From NCBI RefSeq assembly GCF_032918005.1, contig NZ_CP136628.1, positions 744,001-808,000 on the forward strand: DNA of 64,000 nucleotides, read 5' to 3'. The notes beneath the pieces are model-generated. The model was not told where the DNA came from. It worked only from the letters and a program-made list of their open reading frames with translations, and did no database searches. The translations under genes were made by a program, and so were the position numbers. Positions 8,661 to 16,628 of this stretch are shown here, piece by piece (the first letter of the stretch is position 1; the number at the start of each line of letters is the position of its first letter). This stretch comes from Bradyrhizobium sp. NDS-1. Lineage in GTDB: Bacteria > Pseudomonadota > Alphaproteobacteria > Rhizobiales > Xanthobacteraceae.

Positions 8661-9293
8661 ATGAAGCTGCACGGCTATTTCCGCTCCAGCGCCGCTTATC
8701 GCGTGCGGATCGCGCTGAATCTCAAAGGTCTCGGCGCCGAGCATCTGCCGCATCATCTTCGCAAGGGCGAGCAATGCGCGCCCGCCTATCTCGCCATCAA
8801 CCCGCAAGGCCTGGTGCCGGCGTTGGAGAGCGATGCGGGGACAGTGCTGACCCAATCGGTGGCGATCATCGAATGGCTCGACGAGACGCACCCCAATCCG
8901 CCGCTGCTGCCGAAGGATCCGCTGCAGCGCGCCAAGGTGCGGGCGTTTGCGCTGGCGATCGCCTGCGACACCCATCCGGTGCAGAACCTGAAGGTGCTGG
9001 CGCGGCTGCGCGAACTCGGTCTGCCCGAGGAGAAGGTCCAGGACTGGGCGGCGTGGGTCAACCGCGAGGGGCTGTCGGCCTGCGAAACGCTGATCAAGGA
9101 CGAGCCGGGTCCGTTCTGTTTCGGCGATGCGCCGACGCTGGCTGATCTCTGCCTCGTGCCGCAGCTCGCCAATGCGCGCCGCTTCGGTGTCGACGTCTCC
9201 GCCTATCCGCGCCTGCTGAAGGCGGAAGCCGCCGCCAAGGCGCTGCCGGCCTTCATCGAAGCCGCACCAGAGAAGCAGCCCGATGCCGAGTAA
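8661..9293 (+). CDS. maiA: Zeta-class GST: maleylpyruvate/maleylacetoacetate isomerase
   Basis: 210 residues, the family's usual size. It opens with KLHGYFRSSAAYRVRIALNL, the S-S-A-x-R-V-R-I-A-L signature of zeta GSTs whose serines activate glutathione. The C-terminal helical domain has DTHPVQNLKVL, also conserved. In this setting it would isomerise maleylpyruvate from gentisate dioxygenase to fumarylpyruvate; the same fold serves maleylacetoacetate in tyrosine degradation. Start 8661 is preferred (GGGAGG 7 bases upstream) over 8637. It overlaps the MarR gene by 11 bp, so the two are coupled. No fumarylpyruvate hydrolase gene is seen in the window. Confidence 0.88.
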   Translation: MKLHGYFRSSAAYRVRIALNLKGLGAEHLPHHLRKGEQCAPAYLAINPQGLVPALESDAGTVLTQSVAIIEWLDETHPNPPLLPKDPLQRAKVRAFALAIACDTHPVQNLKVLARLRELGLPEEKVQDWAAWVNREGLSACETLIKDEPGPFCFGDAPTLADLCLVPQLANARRFGVDVSAYPRLLKAEAAAKALPAFIEAAPEKQPDAE

Positions 9294-9795
9294 GCCGTCC
9301 GCTCCGATCACGATCGACGCAGTCTATGCCGCGCCGGGCTATCTGTTCCGGCGCATGCAGCAGATCGCGGTCTCGATCTTCATGGAGGAGTGCAAGGCGT
9401 TCGACCTGACGCCGGTGCAATATGCGGCGCTGATCGCGATCCACACCCACCCCGGCATCGACGCGACGCGGCTGTCGGCGGTGATCGCCTTCGACCGCTC
9501 GACGCTCGGCAGCGTGATCGAGCGGCTACAAGCCAAGGATTTTGTCGAGCGCAGGCCTGCGCCCGAGGACAAGCGGATCAAGCTGCTCTACCTGACGAAG
9601 GCGGGCGCGGCGATCCTGCGCGAGATCATCCCCGCCGTCGAGCGCGCCCAGGCGCGCATGCTGGAGCCGCTGAAGCCGGCAGACCGCAAGACGCTGATGG
9701 GTCTGCTCGTGCAGCTCGTCGATCTCAACAACGAGGCCTCACGCGTGCCGTTGCGGGCGGAAGATGCGCTGGAGCATCTGGGCAAGGCGGGGTGA
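9283..9795 (+). CDS. MarR-family transcriptional regulator
   Basis: 170 residues with the MarR winged-helix domain: LTPVQYAALIAIHTHPGIDATRLS, recognition-helix region FDRSTLGSVIERL, and the wing basic patch RRPAPEDKRIKLLYLT. Such regulators usually repress aromatic catabolism and are released by the aromatic acid or its CoA ester. It is translationally coupled to the isomerase (11-bp overlap) and sits between the two operons that share the 20-bp palindrome at 8544 and 12753, so it is the likely binder. Effector unknown: salicylate/gentisate or a CoA thioester are candidates. Confidence 0.9.
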   Translation: MPSKPSAPITIDAVYAAPGYLFRRMQQIAVSIFMEECKAFDLTPVQYAALIAIHTHPGIDATRLSAVIAFDRSTLGSVIERLQAKDFVERRPAPEDKRIKLLYLTKAGAAILREIIPAVERAQARMLEPLKPADRKTLMGLLVQLVDLNNEASRVPLRAEDALEHLGKAG

Positions 9796-9830
9796 GGGGC
9801 GGCGCCACGACAACAGCGCAGAGTTCAACT

Positions 9831-9961
9831 GTAGTCCCGGACAAGCGAAGCGCAGATCCGGGACCCATCCGCCGCAGCAATAGTTTGGCGAAGAAAGGCA
9901 ATGATCATCTCGCGCGACAACCACCGCTGCGGCGTGTGGGTCCCCGCGTTCGCGGGGACGA
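9831..9961. repeat. Bradyrhizobium-type palindromic intergenic repeat
   Basis: The segment starts tagtcccggacaagcgaagc and ends in tgtgggtccccgcgttcgc plus a GGGGACGAC tail. Related stretches occur at 17456, 19890 and 44937 in this window. Between MarR and the convergent CoA ligase gene it fills most of the gap. Confidence 0.65.
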
Positions 9962-9988
9962 CACCGAGACTGTGGTGGCGCCGTCCCC

Positions 9989-11602
9989 TCACATCCTCAA
10001 CAACGCCTGCCGATCGATCTTCCCCGTGCCGGTTTTCGGCAGCTCGTCGGTGAAGATCACCTCGCGCGGATATTTGTAGGGCAGCAGCTTGCCCTTCACA
10101 TAGTCCTGCAGCCGCCGCGTCGCGTCACCCGGGTTAACGGTGCGGTTGTTCATCACCACGACCGCCTTCAGCGTCATGCGGCGGTCCGGCAGCTCGGCGG
10201 CGAACACCGCGCATTCGCGGATCTCGGGGTGGTCGGCGAGGCAGAGCTCGACCTCGAGCGGATAGACCCACTGACCCGAGATCTTGATGAGATCATCGGC
10301 GCGGCCGCGGAAGAAGTGGAAGCCATCGGCATCGCGGACGAAACGATCGCCGGTGTAGATCCACCCTCCCTCGCGGATGGTCTCGGCGGATTTGTCCGGC
10401 CGGTTCCAGTACAGCGGCGTGTTGGAATCGCCGCGCACCCACAAGATGCCTTCCTCGTTGTCGGCGACGTCGCGGCCGTCCTTGTCGCGGAGCGCGACCT
10501 CGTAGCCGGGGACGCGCAGGCCTGCCGCGCCGAGCTTCTTCCGCTCGGGCCGGTTCGAGAGATAGATGTGCAGCACCTCGGTCGAGCCGAGGCCTTCGAC
10601 GATCTCGAGGCCGGTGAGCGTCTTCCAGCCGTTGAAGACCTCGGCCGAGAGCACCTCGGCGGCGGAAAGCGCCATGCGCAATGACGAGAAGTCGGTCTTG
10701 TCTGCGCCGTCAGCCTTGGTCAGCGACGTATAGAGCGTCGGCAGGCCGAAGAAGACCGTCGGTCTGTACTGCGCGATCGCGGCAAAGATCGAGGCGGGCT
10801 TCGGCTGGCCCGGAAGCAGCAGTGTCGCCGCGCCCGCAGAGAACGGGAAAGTAACGGAATTGCCGAAGCCGTAGGCGAAGAAGATTTTCGGTACGGAAAA
10901 GCAGATGTCGTCAGGCGTCAGCTTCAGCACGCTCTGCGCAAAGGCGGCTTCGCTATAGGCCATGTCGTGCTGGAGATGCACGATGCCCTTGGGCCGTCCG
11001 GTCGACCCCGAGGAATACATCCAGAACGCCATCTCGTCGCGGTGCGTGGGCGCTTCGGCCAACTCGGCCGGGAACTGAGCGAGCCAGTTTGCCGCCGCAA
11101 CCGCTTTCGGTGCCGCATGATCGCGCACCTCGCCATTGACGACGATCAGCGTGCGCAGACCGGTGTCCTTGCAGGCTTCCAGGTCGAAGCGCGCGCAGAA
11201 CTCGGCATCCGCCACGGCAACGTTCGCGCCGGAATCGGCGAGATAGAATTGCAGCAGATCCGGCGGCGTCAGCGTGTTGATCAGGAGCGGCACGAAGCCG
11301 GCGCGCACCGCCCCGAAGAAGGCGGCCGGATAGGCCGGGGTGTCGTCCAGGAACAAGAGCACGCGGTCGCCGCGCGTGAGGCCGAGTGATGCAAAGCCGT
11401 TGCCCCAGCGGCAAGCCTCCGCGCAGAGCTGCGCATAGGTCCGCGTGCCCGCGGGACCCAACAGCGCGATCTTGTCGCCGCGGCCCTTGGCGAGATTGTC
11501 GAACAGCACGCGGCTGGCGTTGTAGGTTTGCGGAACGGCAAAGCCGATCTCGCGAGCCCCCTCGCTGTCGGCGGGCACCTGGTCGCGAATCTCGTTGCTC
11601 AT
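9989..11602 (-). CDS. Aryl-CoA ligase, benzoate-CoA ligase family
   Basis: 537-residue adenylate-forming enzyme. The AMP-binding P-loop reads YSSGSTGRPKGIVH near residue 190, the adenine-binding segment is GLGSTEVLHIYLSN, the ATP/ribose motif is YTGDRF, and the C-terminal catalytic lysine lies in KTGTGKIDRQALL. The domain order and SNRPER element match benzoate-CoA ligases. Its ATG overlaps the stop of the flavin monooxygenase gene (ATGA), so both are made together. Likely role: activate a (hydroxy)benzoate such as salicylate before hydroxylation at the CoA-ester stage. The exact acid is an inference. Confidence 0.88.
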   Translation of the reverse strand: MSNEIRDQVPADSEGAREIGFAVPQTYNASRVLFDNLAKGRGDKIALLGPAGTRTYAQLCAEACRWGNGFASLGLTRGDRVLLFLDDTPAYPAAFFGAVRAGFVPLLINTLTPPDLLQFYLADSGANVAVADAEFCARFDLEACKDTGLRTLIVVNGEVRDHAAPKAVAAANWLAQFPAELAEAPTHRDEMAFWMYSSGSTGRPKGIVHLQHDMAYSEAAFAQSVLKLTPDDICFSVPKIFFAYGFGNSVTFPFSAGAATLLLPGQPKPASIFAAIAQYRPTVFFGLPTLYTSLTKADGADKTDFSSLRMALSAAEVLSAEVFNGWKTLTGLEIVEGLGSTEVLHIYLSNRPERKKLGAAGLRVPGYEVALRDKDGRDVADNEEGILWVRGDSNTPLYWNRPDKSAETIREGGWIYTGDRFVRDADGFHFFRGRADDLIKISGQWVYPLEVELCLADHPEIRECAVFAAELPDRRMTLKAVVVMNNRTVNPGDATRRLQDYVKGKLLPYKYPREVIFTDELPKTGTGKIDRQALLRM

Positions 11603-12738
11603 GCCTCGTCTCCGCCGTTCCTGGCCGCCTCGTAGCGGGCCATGAAGCCCGGCGACATCGCGCGCAGCCGGGAATCGTCGATACGGCCGGAGCGGGTGAT
11701 GTAGCTGTAGGCGAAGTCCATCAAGTCGAGCTGCATGTGCTGTGCGAAATGCTCGTACCAGAACGCGCTGGTGCGAGCGGCATTGACGAGCTTCTGCACC
11801 ACCGGTTTTCGCGCGGCCTGGTAGCGATGCAGGGCGGTGGCAAGATGCGCATCCGATTCCAGCGCCTTGACCAACGCAATGGCGTCCTCGATCGCAAGCC
11901 GCGTGCCCGAACCGATCGAGAAATGCGCGGAATGCAGGGCGTCGCCGAGCAGCACCATGTTCTTGAACGACCAGTGCTCGTTCCAGACCCAGGGAAAGTT
12001 GCGCCAGACCGATTTGTTGGAGACGAGGCAATGGCCGCCGAGCGTATCGGCGAATACCTCCTCGCAGACGCCCTTGGACTGCTCGACGTCCTTGTAGGCG
12101 AAGCCGTAGGCCTGCCAGGTTGCATGGTCGCATTCGACCAGGAAGGTGCTCATGGCCGGCGAGTAGCGGTAATGATGGGCGTTGAAGGCGCCGCGGTCGG
12201 TCTTCACGAAGGTCTGCGACAGCGTGTCGAACCGCTTCGAGGTGCCGTACCAGACGAACTTGTTGGAGGAGTAGGACAGCGAGGTGCCGAAATCGCCCTC
12301 ATAGGCGCGGCGCACCAGCGAGTTCAGCCCGTCCGCGGCGACGATCAGATCGTGCCCGTTGAGCTGGTCGATGGCGTGGACCGGCGTATCGAAGCGCGGC
12401 GTGACGCCGACGTCGAGCGCGCGCTGCTGCAGGAATCTCAGGAGCTCGAGCCGCCCGATCGAGGAGAAGCCGACCCCGTCGATGGCGACGCTGTCGCCGC
12501 CGAGGTTCAGCGTGATGTTCTCCCAGCTCTCCATATGCGGCGCGATCGCATCGACGGTTTCGGGGTCGTCGGCGCGCAGGAATTCAAGGGCCTGATCGGA
12601 GAACACGACGCCAAAGCCCCAGGTCGCGTCGGCCGGGTTCTGTTCGAACAGGTCGACCTGATCCTCAGGGTGACGCTTCTTCCAGAGATAGGCGAAGTAG
12701 AGCCCACCGGGCCCCCCGCCAATCACGGCGATCCGCAA
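11599..12738 (-). CDS. Flavin monooxygenase, salicylyl-CoA 5-hydroxylase / anthraniloyl-CoA monooxygenase-like
   Basis: 379-residue FAD monooxygenase that begins RIAVIGGGPGGLYFAYLWKK, a dinucleotide-binding motif, and carries the second FAD motif VLLGDALHSAHFSIGSGT near residue 280. The long WGFGVVFSDQALEFL stretch and the HFSIGSGTRLAIEDA segment resemble the hydroxylase module of anthraniloyl-CoA monooxygenase and of SdgC salicylyl-CoA 5-hydroxylase, which makes gentisyl-CoA. It lacks the C-terminal old-yellow-enzyme module of the longer fused forms. The start is TTG with GGGAGG 6 bases upstream. Leader of only about 14 nt after a MarR-operator promoter. With the coupled CoA ligase and gentisate dioxygenase this suggests a CoA-dependent salicylate pathway. 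Confidence 0.78.
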   Translation of the reverse strand: MRIAVIGGGPGGLYFAYLWKKRHPEDQVDLFEQNPADATWGFGVVFSDQALEFLRADDPETVDAIAPHMESWENITLNLGGDSVAIDGVGFSSIGRLELLRFLQQRALDVGVTPRFDTPVHAIDQLNGHDLIVAADGLNSLVRRAYEGDFGTSLSYSSNKFVWYGTSKRFDTLSQTFVKTDRGAFNAHHYRYSPAMSTFLVECDHATWQAYGFAYKDVEQSKGVCEEVFADTLGGHCLVSNKSVWRNFPWVWNEHWSFKNMVLLGDALHSAHFSIGSGTRLAIEDAIALVKALESDAHLATALHRYQAARKPVVQKLVNAARTSAFWYEHFAQHMQLDLMDFAYSYITRSGRIDDSRLRAMSPGFMARYEAARNGGDEA

Positions 12739-12752
12739 CGTCTGCCTCCCTA

Positions 12753-12772
12753 ATTGACAGTATACTTACTAT
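12753..12772 (-). promoter_or_regulatory. Second copy of MarR-type operator overlapping -10
   Basis: ATTGACAGTA-TACTTACTAT matches the gtdA operator at 18 of 20 positions, with the flanking TCTAGG also shared. The minus-strand -10 TATACT (12764-12759) lies within it, about 20 bp before the TTG start of the monooxygenase gene. It links the hydroxylase/ligase operon with the dioxygenase as one regulon. Confidence 0.7.
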
Positions 12773-12929
12773 CTAGGGGTAGACTAATGTGCTCCGGCGT
12801 CCTGCGCCAGCGGAATTATCCGCCGGGCGCCGGCCCGCCGAAACTCATCATTCGGACACACGTTTTGCGCGCATCCGAACCGTCAGGCCGGAATCATAGC
12901 CAAACCGCGTCGGCTTGGCTATTCGCGCA

Positions 12930-13145
12930 TCAGACGCAGCGCTTCACATAGACCCCGTTCACCAGCACCCTGGTGCAGCGGACCACCGGAACCGGCTTGC
13001 GAACCACGACGGCCGCGTTCGGCCCGGCGCAGCCGGCGCGAACGACGCCGCGGGCGCACACCACCGCGTTGGCATCGGCGGCCTCGAAGGTCATGGTGGC
13101 TGCGAAGGCGAGGAACGCAGAAGCAACGAGCAGCAATGAACGCAT
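12930..13145 (-). CDS. Small exported cysteine-containing protein
   Basis: 71 residues with a signal peptide (MRSLLLVASAFLAFAATMTF, cleavage near DANA). The mature part is basic with four cysteines and ends YVKRCV. Start 13145 has AGGGAG at a normal distance; an open frame continues upstream without a ribosome site. The composition V-V-x-R-K-P-V-P-V-V-R-C is typical of unassigned rhizobial secreted peptides. Function unknown. Confidence 0.6.
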   Translation of the reverse strand: MRSLLLVASAFLAFAATMTFEAADANAVVCARGVVRAGCAGPNAAVVVRKPVPVVRCTRVLVNGVYVKRCV

Positions 13146-13274
13146 GTTGTTCTCCCTGGGCTTGTCGTGGTCGAAACTGCGCCTGAAGAAAATTATCCGT
13201 GTCAGCGTGCGAGCATCCGATCGCGCACGTCGCAATTCATCTCCGTGCTGCGGACGTCCATCATCCGCTTCGTC

Positions 13275-14099
13275 TTACCTCGCCGCGAACGGCGCAAGCA
13301 CGTCCCTGCAGGCCGGCGAGAGCGATGCCGCCCGGTTGGAAATGCATTGGATGATCCGGCCGCCGCCGGGCGCCACGCCGGCGCAGAGGGTGCGGATGTC
13401 GGCGCCGCAAGCCGACCGCGCGATGAACAGCTCTTCGCGCGGGAGCAATGGCCGCAGCACGATGGCGGCCGGTGCCGCGGCAGGCGCCGCCGCGGCGGCC
13501 GGTGCAGCACCCGAAGCGGGCGCCGTCGCCGCCGCTCCGCCACCGAAAGCCGCGTCCACGGCCTTGGCGCAACCGGCCGACACCTTCGCCTTGTTCTTCT
13601 CCAGGCATTCGATCGCGGGCGCGCCGCCGGGCGGCACACTGGCGCAGACCTTCGGATAGTCCCCGCGGCAGGCGCTCTTGATCGCCGAAACCTGCGCGGG
13701 GCTCGGCTGCTTTGCTGCTGCTGGCTTGGGCGCGGCCGCTGCAGCCGGCTTGGCCGCCGGCTCGGCGGCGGGCGCCGCTTCCGTTTTGGCCGGCTCGGAT
13801 TTGGCCGGCTCGGATTTGGCGGGCGCCGCTTCGGTCTTCGGCGCTGCAGCCGGCTCGACCGCGCGAACCGCAGCCTGGCACCCCGACGACAGGCTCGACA
13901 TGTTCTTGGCGAGGCATTGAACCGCCTCCACTCCGCCGGGCGTCACGCTCGAGCAATGCGCCATGAAGTCCGAGCGGCATGCGGACCGGATGGCGCTCTT
14001 CTGCGCCTCGGTCTGCGCGAGCGCTCCCGTTGCAGTTGCGAAAAGCGCCGTCGCCAGCAACGCCGTGCGCGCCGATGCATGCTTCAACGTGTTGAACAT
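13275..14099 (-). CDS. Exported protein with three GLG1-like cysteine-rich repeats
   Basis: 274 residues. Signal peptide to about residue 29 (ATGALAQ). Then three copies of a module of about 40 residues: ACRSDFMAHCSSVTPGG..C..C near residue 40, ACRGDYPKVCASVPPGG near 145, and ACGADIRTLCAGVAPGG near 230. Each has the pattern A-C-x3-5-C-x-V-x-P-G-G-x-I-x-C-x10-C, the Cys-rich repeat known from Golgi protein GLG1. Modules one and two are joined by an Ala/Pro/Lys-rich linker with repeated KSEPAKSEPAKTEAAPA, and two and three by an Ala-rich linker. Probably periplasmic and disulfide-bonded; partner unknown. Confidence 0.75.
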   Translation of the reverse strand: MFNTLKHASARTALLATALFATATGALAQTEAQKSAIRSACRSDFMAHCSSVTPGGVEAVQCLAKNMSSLSSGCQAAVRAVEPAAAPKTEAAPAKSEPAKSEPAKTEAAPAAEPAAKPAAAAAPKPAAAKQPSPAQVSAIKSACRGDYPKVCASVPPGGAPAIECLEKNKAKVSAGCAKAVDAAFGGGAAATAPASGAAPAAAAAPAAAPAAIVLRPLLPREELFIARSACGADIRTLCAGVAPGGGRIIQCISNRAASLSPACRDVLAPFAAR

Positions 14100-14244
14100 C
14101 TGATGATTTCCCGCCCCATCGGTAGCGCCGATGATTCTCTAAAATGCAGTGCAATCGCAATTGTCGCGAGTGGCGCCTCGCATGCGGCATCATTCGCCGC
14201 TTTGGCGCCACCCGCAAGTCAATTATGCCAGTGCAATTGCGCCG

Positions 14245-15246
14245 TCAGAGCTTGACCATGCGCTTGCCGCGGTTCTCGCCAGCAAGCAATCCGATCAGTG
14301 CTTTCGGTGTGTTCTCGAGGCCGTCGAGAATGTCCTCCTGCACCTTGAGCTTGCCGGATTTCACCCAGGCCTGGAGATCGGCGAGTGCGCGCTCGCTGTC
14401 CTTCATGTAGTCCATCACGATGAAGCCCTGCATGACGAGCCGCTTCACCACGATCAGGCCGGGCACGCCGCGCGGGCCATGTGCGGCAGGCGCGCCGTCA
14501 TATTGCGAGATCGCGCCGCAGCAGGCGATGCGGCCGTAATTGTTCATCTGTGGCAGGCAGGCCTCCAGAATGTCGCCGCCGACATTGTCGAAATAAACGT
14601 CGATGCCTTTCGGCGCCGCTGCGCGCAACGCCTTGAACACCGCGCCGTCCTTGTAGTCCACGGCGGCATCGAAGCCGAGCGTGGAGGTCAGCCAGTTGCA
14701 TTTGTCCGCGCCGCCGGCGATGCCGACCACGCGGCATCCCTTGATCTTGGCGATCTGTCCGACGATCGAGCCGACCGAGCCTGCGGCCGCGGAGACCACG
14801 ACCGTCTCGCCCTCCCTGGGCTTGCCGATCTCCAGCAGGCCGAAATATGCGGTGAGGCCGGCGATGCCGAACACGCTGAGCAGGTGCGTCATTGGCTCGA
14901 GCTTCGGCATCTTGGTGAGATGCTTTGCAGCCACGGCGGCAAATTCCTGCCAGCCGGTGTCGCCGAACACGATGTCGCCGGCGGCCAGATCCGGCGCCTT
15001 CGAGCTGACGACCTCGGCAATGGCGCCACCGGCCATCACGCTGTTGGCCTCGACTGCGGAGCGGTAGGTCGCGCCATGCATCCAGGCGCGGTTGGCCGCG
15101 TCGAGCGAGATGTAGCGCACGCGCAGCAGGGCCTCGCCGTCTTTCGGCTCCGGCATCGCGCCCTCGACCATCTTGAAATGTTCGGGACCGAGCTTGCCGC
15201 TGGGCTTTTCCACCAGCAGAATCTGGCGATTGATGTTGCCGCTCAT
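14245..15246 (-). CDS. NADP-dependent oxidoreductase, MDR family (CurA/PTGR-like)
   Basis: 333 residues of the zinc-independent medium-chain reductase family, which reduce alpha,beta-unsaturated ketones. NADPH-binding motif AAAGSVGSIVGQIAK near residue 155, then GCRVVGIAGGADKCNWL. The N-terminus NRQILLVEKPSGKL with later YISLDAANRAWM is characteristic of YncB/CurA-like enzymes. Start 15246 is supported by GAAGGAAA just upstream. It stands alone between the cysteine-repeat gene and the ATP-grasp gene on the same strand with gaps over 140 bp, so it is likely monocistronic. Confidence 0.88.
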   Translation of the reverse strand: MSGNINRQILLVEKPSGKLGPEHFKMVEGAMPEPKDGEALLRVRYISLDAANRAWMHGATYRSAVEANSVMAGGAIAEVVSSKAPDLAAGDIVFGDTGWQEFAAVAAKHLTKMPKLEPMTHLLSVFGIAGLTAYFGLLEIGKPREGETVVVSAAAGSVGSIVGQIAKIKGCRVVGIAGGADKCNWLTSTLGFDAAVDYKDGAVFKALRAAAPKGIDVYFDNVGGDILEACLPQMNNYGRIACCGAISQYDGAPAAHGPRGVPGLIVVKRLVMQGFIVMDYMKDSERALADLQAWVKSGKLKVQEDILDGLENTPKALIGLLAGENRGKRMVKL

Positions 15247-15453
15247 GGCGTTTCCTTCTTCGATTATCTTGATTGTTGATGCCCGCCGCAGATTCACGTC
15301 GCAGGCCGCATTCGTTGTGCGCTGTCCGAAGGCTAGATCGCAGCGTTCCATTTCACAACGGGAACATCCTGCCAACGCGATCGCGCCGCCCGATCGGCTA
15401 CTGTCTTGAATCGCGCAAGGCGATCGTCAGAGATCGCCGTCGAAGTCTGTGCC

Positions 15454-16257
15454 TCAGCTTGTCTGTCCAAACACCCGGTCCAGCGCCGCATCGTATGTCG
15501 CTTGCACCAGTTCCGGATGCAGCCTGCCCAGCGCCTCCATCATCACGCCGGAATTGATTTCCAGCACGCGCCACTCGCCATCGACACGGACAAGGTCGAT
15601 TGAGGCGAAGACAATGCCGATGGCGCGCGCAGCATCGATAGCGAGCTTCACGCAAGCCGCGCGATCCTTGCCGTCCTCCAGCAAGTCCGGCTTTGCGCCG
15701 GCATCGAGATTGTGTCGCCAGTCGATGCCACGCTGCTTGCTGTAGACGACGAGGGGCACATCCTCGAGCAGCACGACACGGACCTCGTCCTCGATCGGCA
15801 GATAGGGCGAGATCACGAGCCCGGCGCTCATCGAGAAGACCTCGGCAACGGCGTGGTCGAGCTCCGCCTCCGTCGTCACCCTGAACACCGAGCGTCCTGA
15901 TGTCCCCTCGTTCGGCTTCACCACCACGCCTTGCGAATGGTCGTGGAACAGTTGGAGCATTGCATCCCGCCAGCCGACGCCAACGACATTCCTGCCGAGC
16001 TTCGGATTGAGAAAGAGCTGATGGGGAATGCAGGGCACGTCCGCCAGCGCCAATGCCTCTGATGTCGCGGACTTGTCGCTGGCGAGGCGGTGCGCGATGG
16101 CGCTGTTGAGGCCGATGTCGTAGCCGAACGCGAAATGGCGCGTTCGGCCGCGGCGCATTGCGATCAGCCAGCCGTCGGCGCGAACATCGACGGCGATGCC
16201 GTGGTCCGCACAATAGCGTCTGATCGCCTGAACGAAGATTCGCTCGCCGCTTGCCAT
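15454..16257 (-). CDS. ATP-grasp domain protein
   Basis: 267 residues. The central and C-terminal parts show the ATP-grasp fold: VVVKPNEGTSGRSVFRV near residue 140 (ATP-binding lysine and glycine-rich loop), and metal-ligand strands IDLVRVDGEWRVLEINSG near the end with the E-I-N triplet. The N-terminus resembles the RimK/cyanophycin-synthetase type more than D-Ala-D-Ala ligase. The reaction would be ATP-dependent C-N or C-S bond formation; substrate unknown. Start at 16257; the ribosome site is weak and 16299 is possible. It is divergent from the ferredoxin-NADP reductase gene. Confidence 0.8.
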   Translation of the reverse strand: MASGERIFVQAIRRYCADHGIAVDVRADGWLIAMRRGRTRHFAFGYDIGLNSAIAHRLASDKSATSEALALADVPCIPHQLFLNPKLGRNVVGVGWRDAMLQLFHDHSQGVVVKPNEGTSGRSVFRVTTEAELDHAVAEVFSMSAGLVISPYLPIEDEVRVVLLEDVPLVVYSKQRGIDWRHNLDAGAKPDLLEDGKDRAACVKLAIDAARAIGIVFASIDLVRVDGEWRVLEINSGVMMEALGRLHPELVQATYDAALDRVFGQTS

Positions 16258-16628
16258 GTCTGTTGTTCCTGTCGCCGAAAGCCGCAAAAATGCGGGCATT
16301 GGCGCCGAACGCGGGGGAAAATCAGAGCTATTCTTAATGAAATTCTCGCGAGCGCCACGGAAATTAAGTGCTGCAATCCCGCCCCGGAGGGAAAAGAAAT
16401 TGCCCTCCGGGCGGGGCAGGCAGCAGATTCATTGATAACGCGGCCAATTCCATCGCAAATGCCGGTTTGATCGGCATCAATTGCATCCGAAACGAGGTTG
16501 ATTATTGGTCTCAATGGCGTAGATCACACACGCGAAATCCTCCGCCATGGCAATGGTGTCCGCCCCGTTTTCAGGGCCGGGCAACGCTGTTGCCCGAAAA
16601 ACCGCAATTATTCGGAATAGCGAAAATC
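16258..16628. other. Divergent intergenic region with hairpin and FixK/FNR box
   Basis: 371 bp between the ATP-grasp and fpr start codons. It contains a GC-rich inverted repeat at about 16377-16413 (CCGGAGGG / CCCTCCGG with GC extensions around an A-rich loop), the FixK-type box at 16467, and AT-richer DNA after it. No gene is seen; frames extending fpr upstream lack a ribosome site. Confidence 0.6.
16467..16480 (+). promoter_or_regulatory. FixK2/FNR-type box upstream of ferredoxin-NADP reductase
   Basis: TTGATCGGCATCAA is a perfect TTGA-N6-TCAA dyad, the binding consensus of Crp/Fnr regulators such as FixK2 of Bradyrhizobium (TTG[A/C]-N6-[T/G]CAA). If activation is at -40.5, transcription would start near 16514; gattat at 16500-16505 is a fair -10. 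The box is about 150 bp before the fpr ATG and about 210 bp before the divergent gene. Symmetry is seen; oxygen control is inferred. Confidence 0.65.
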
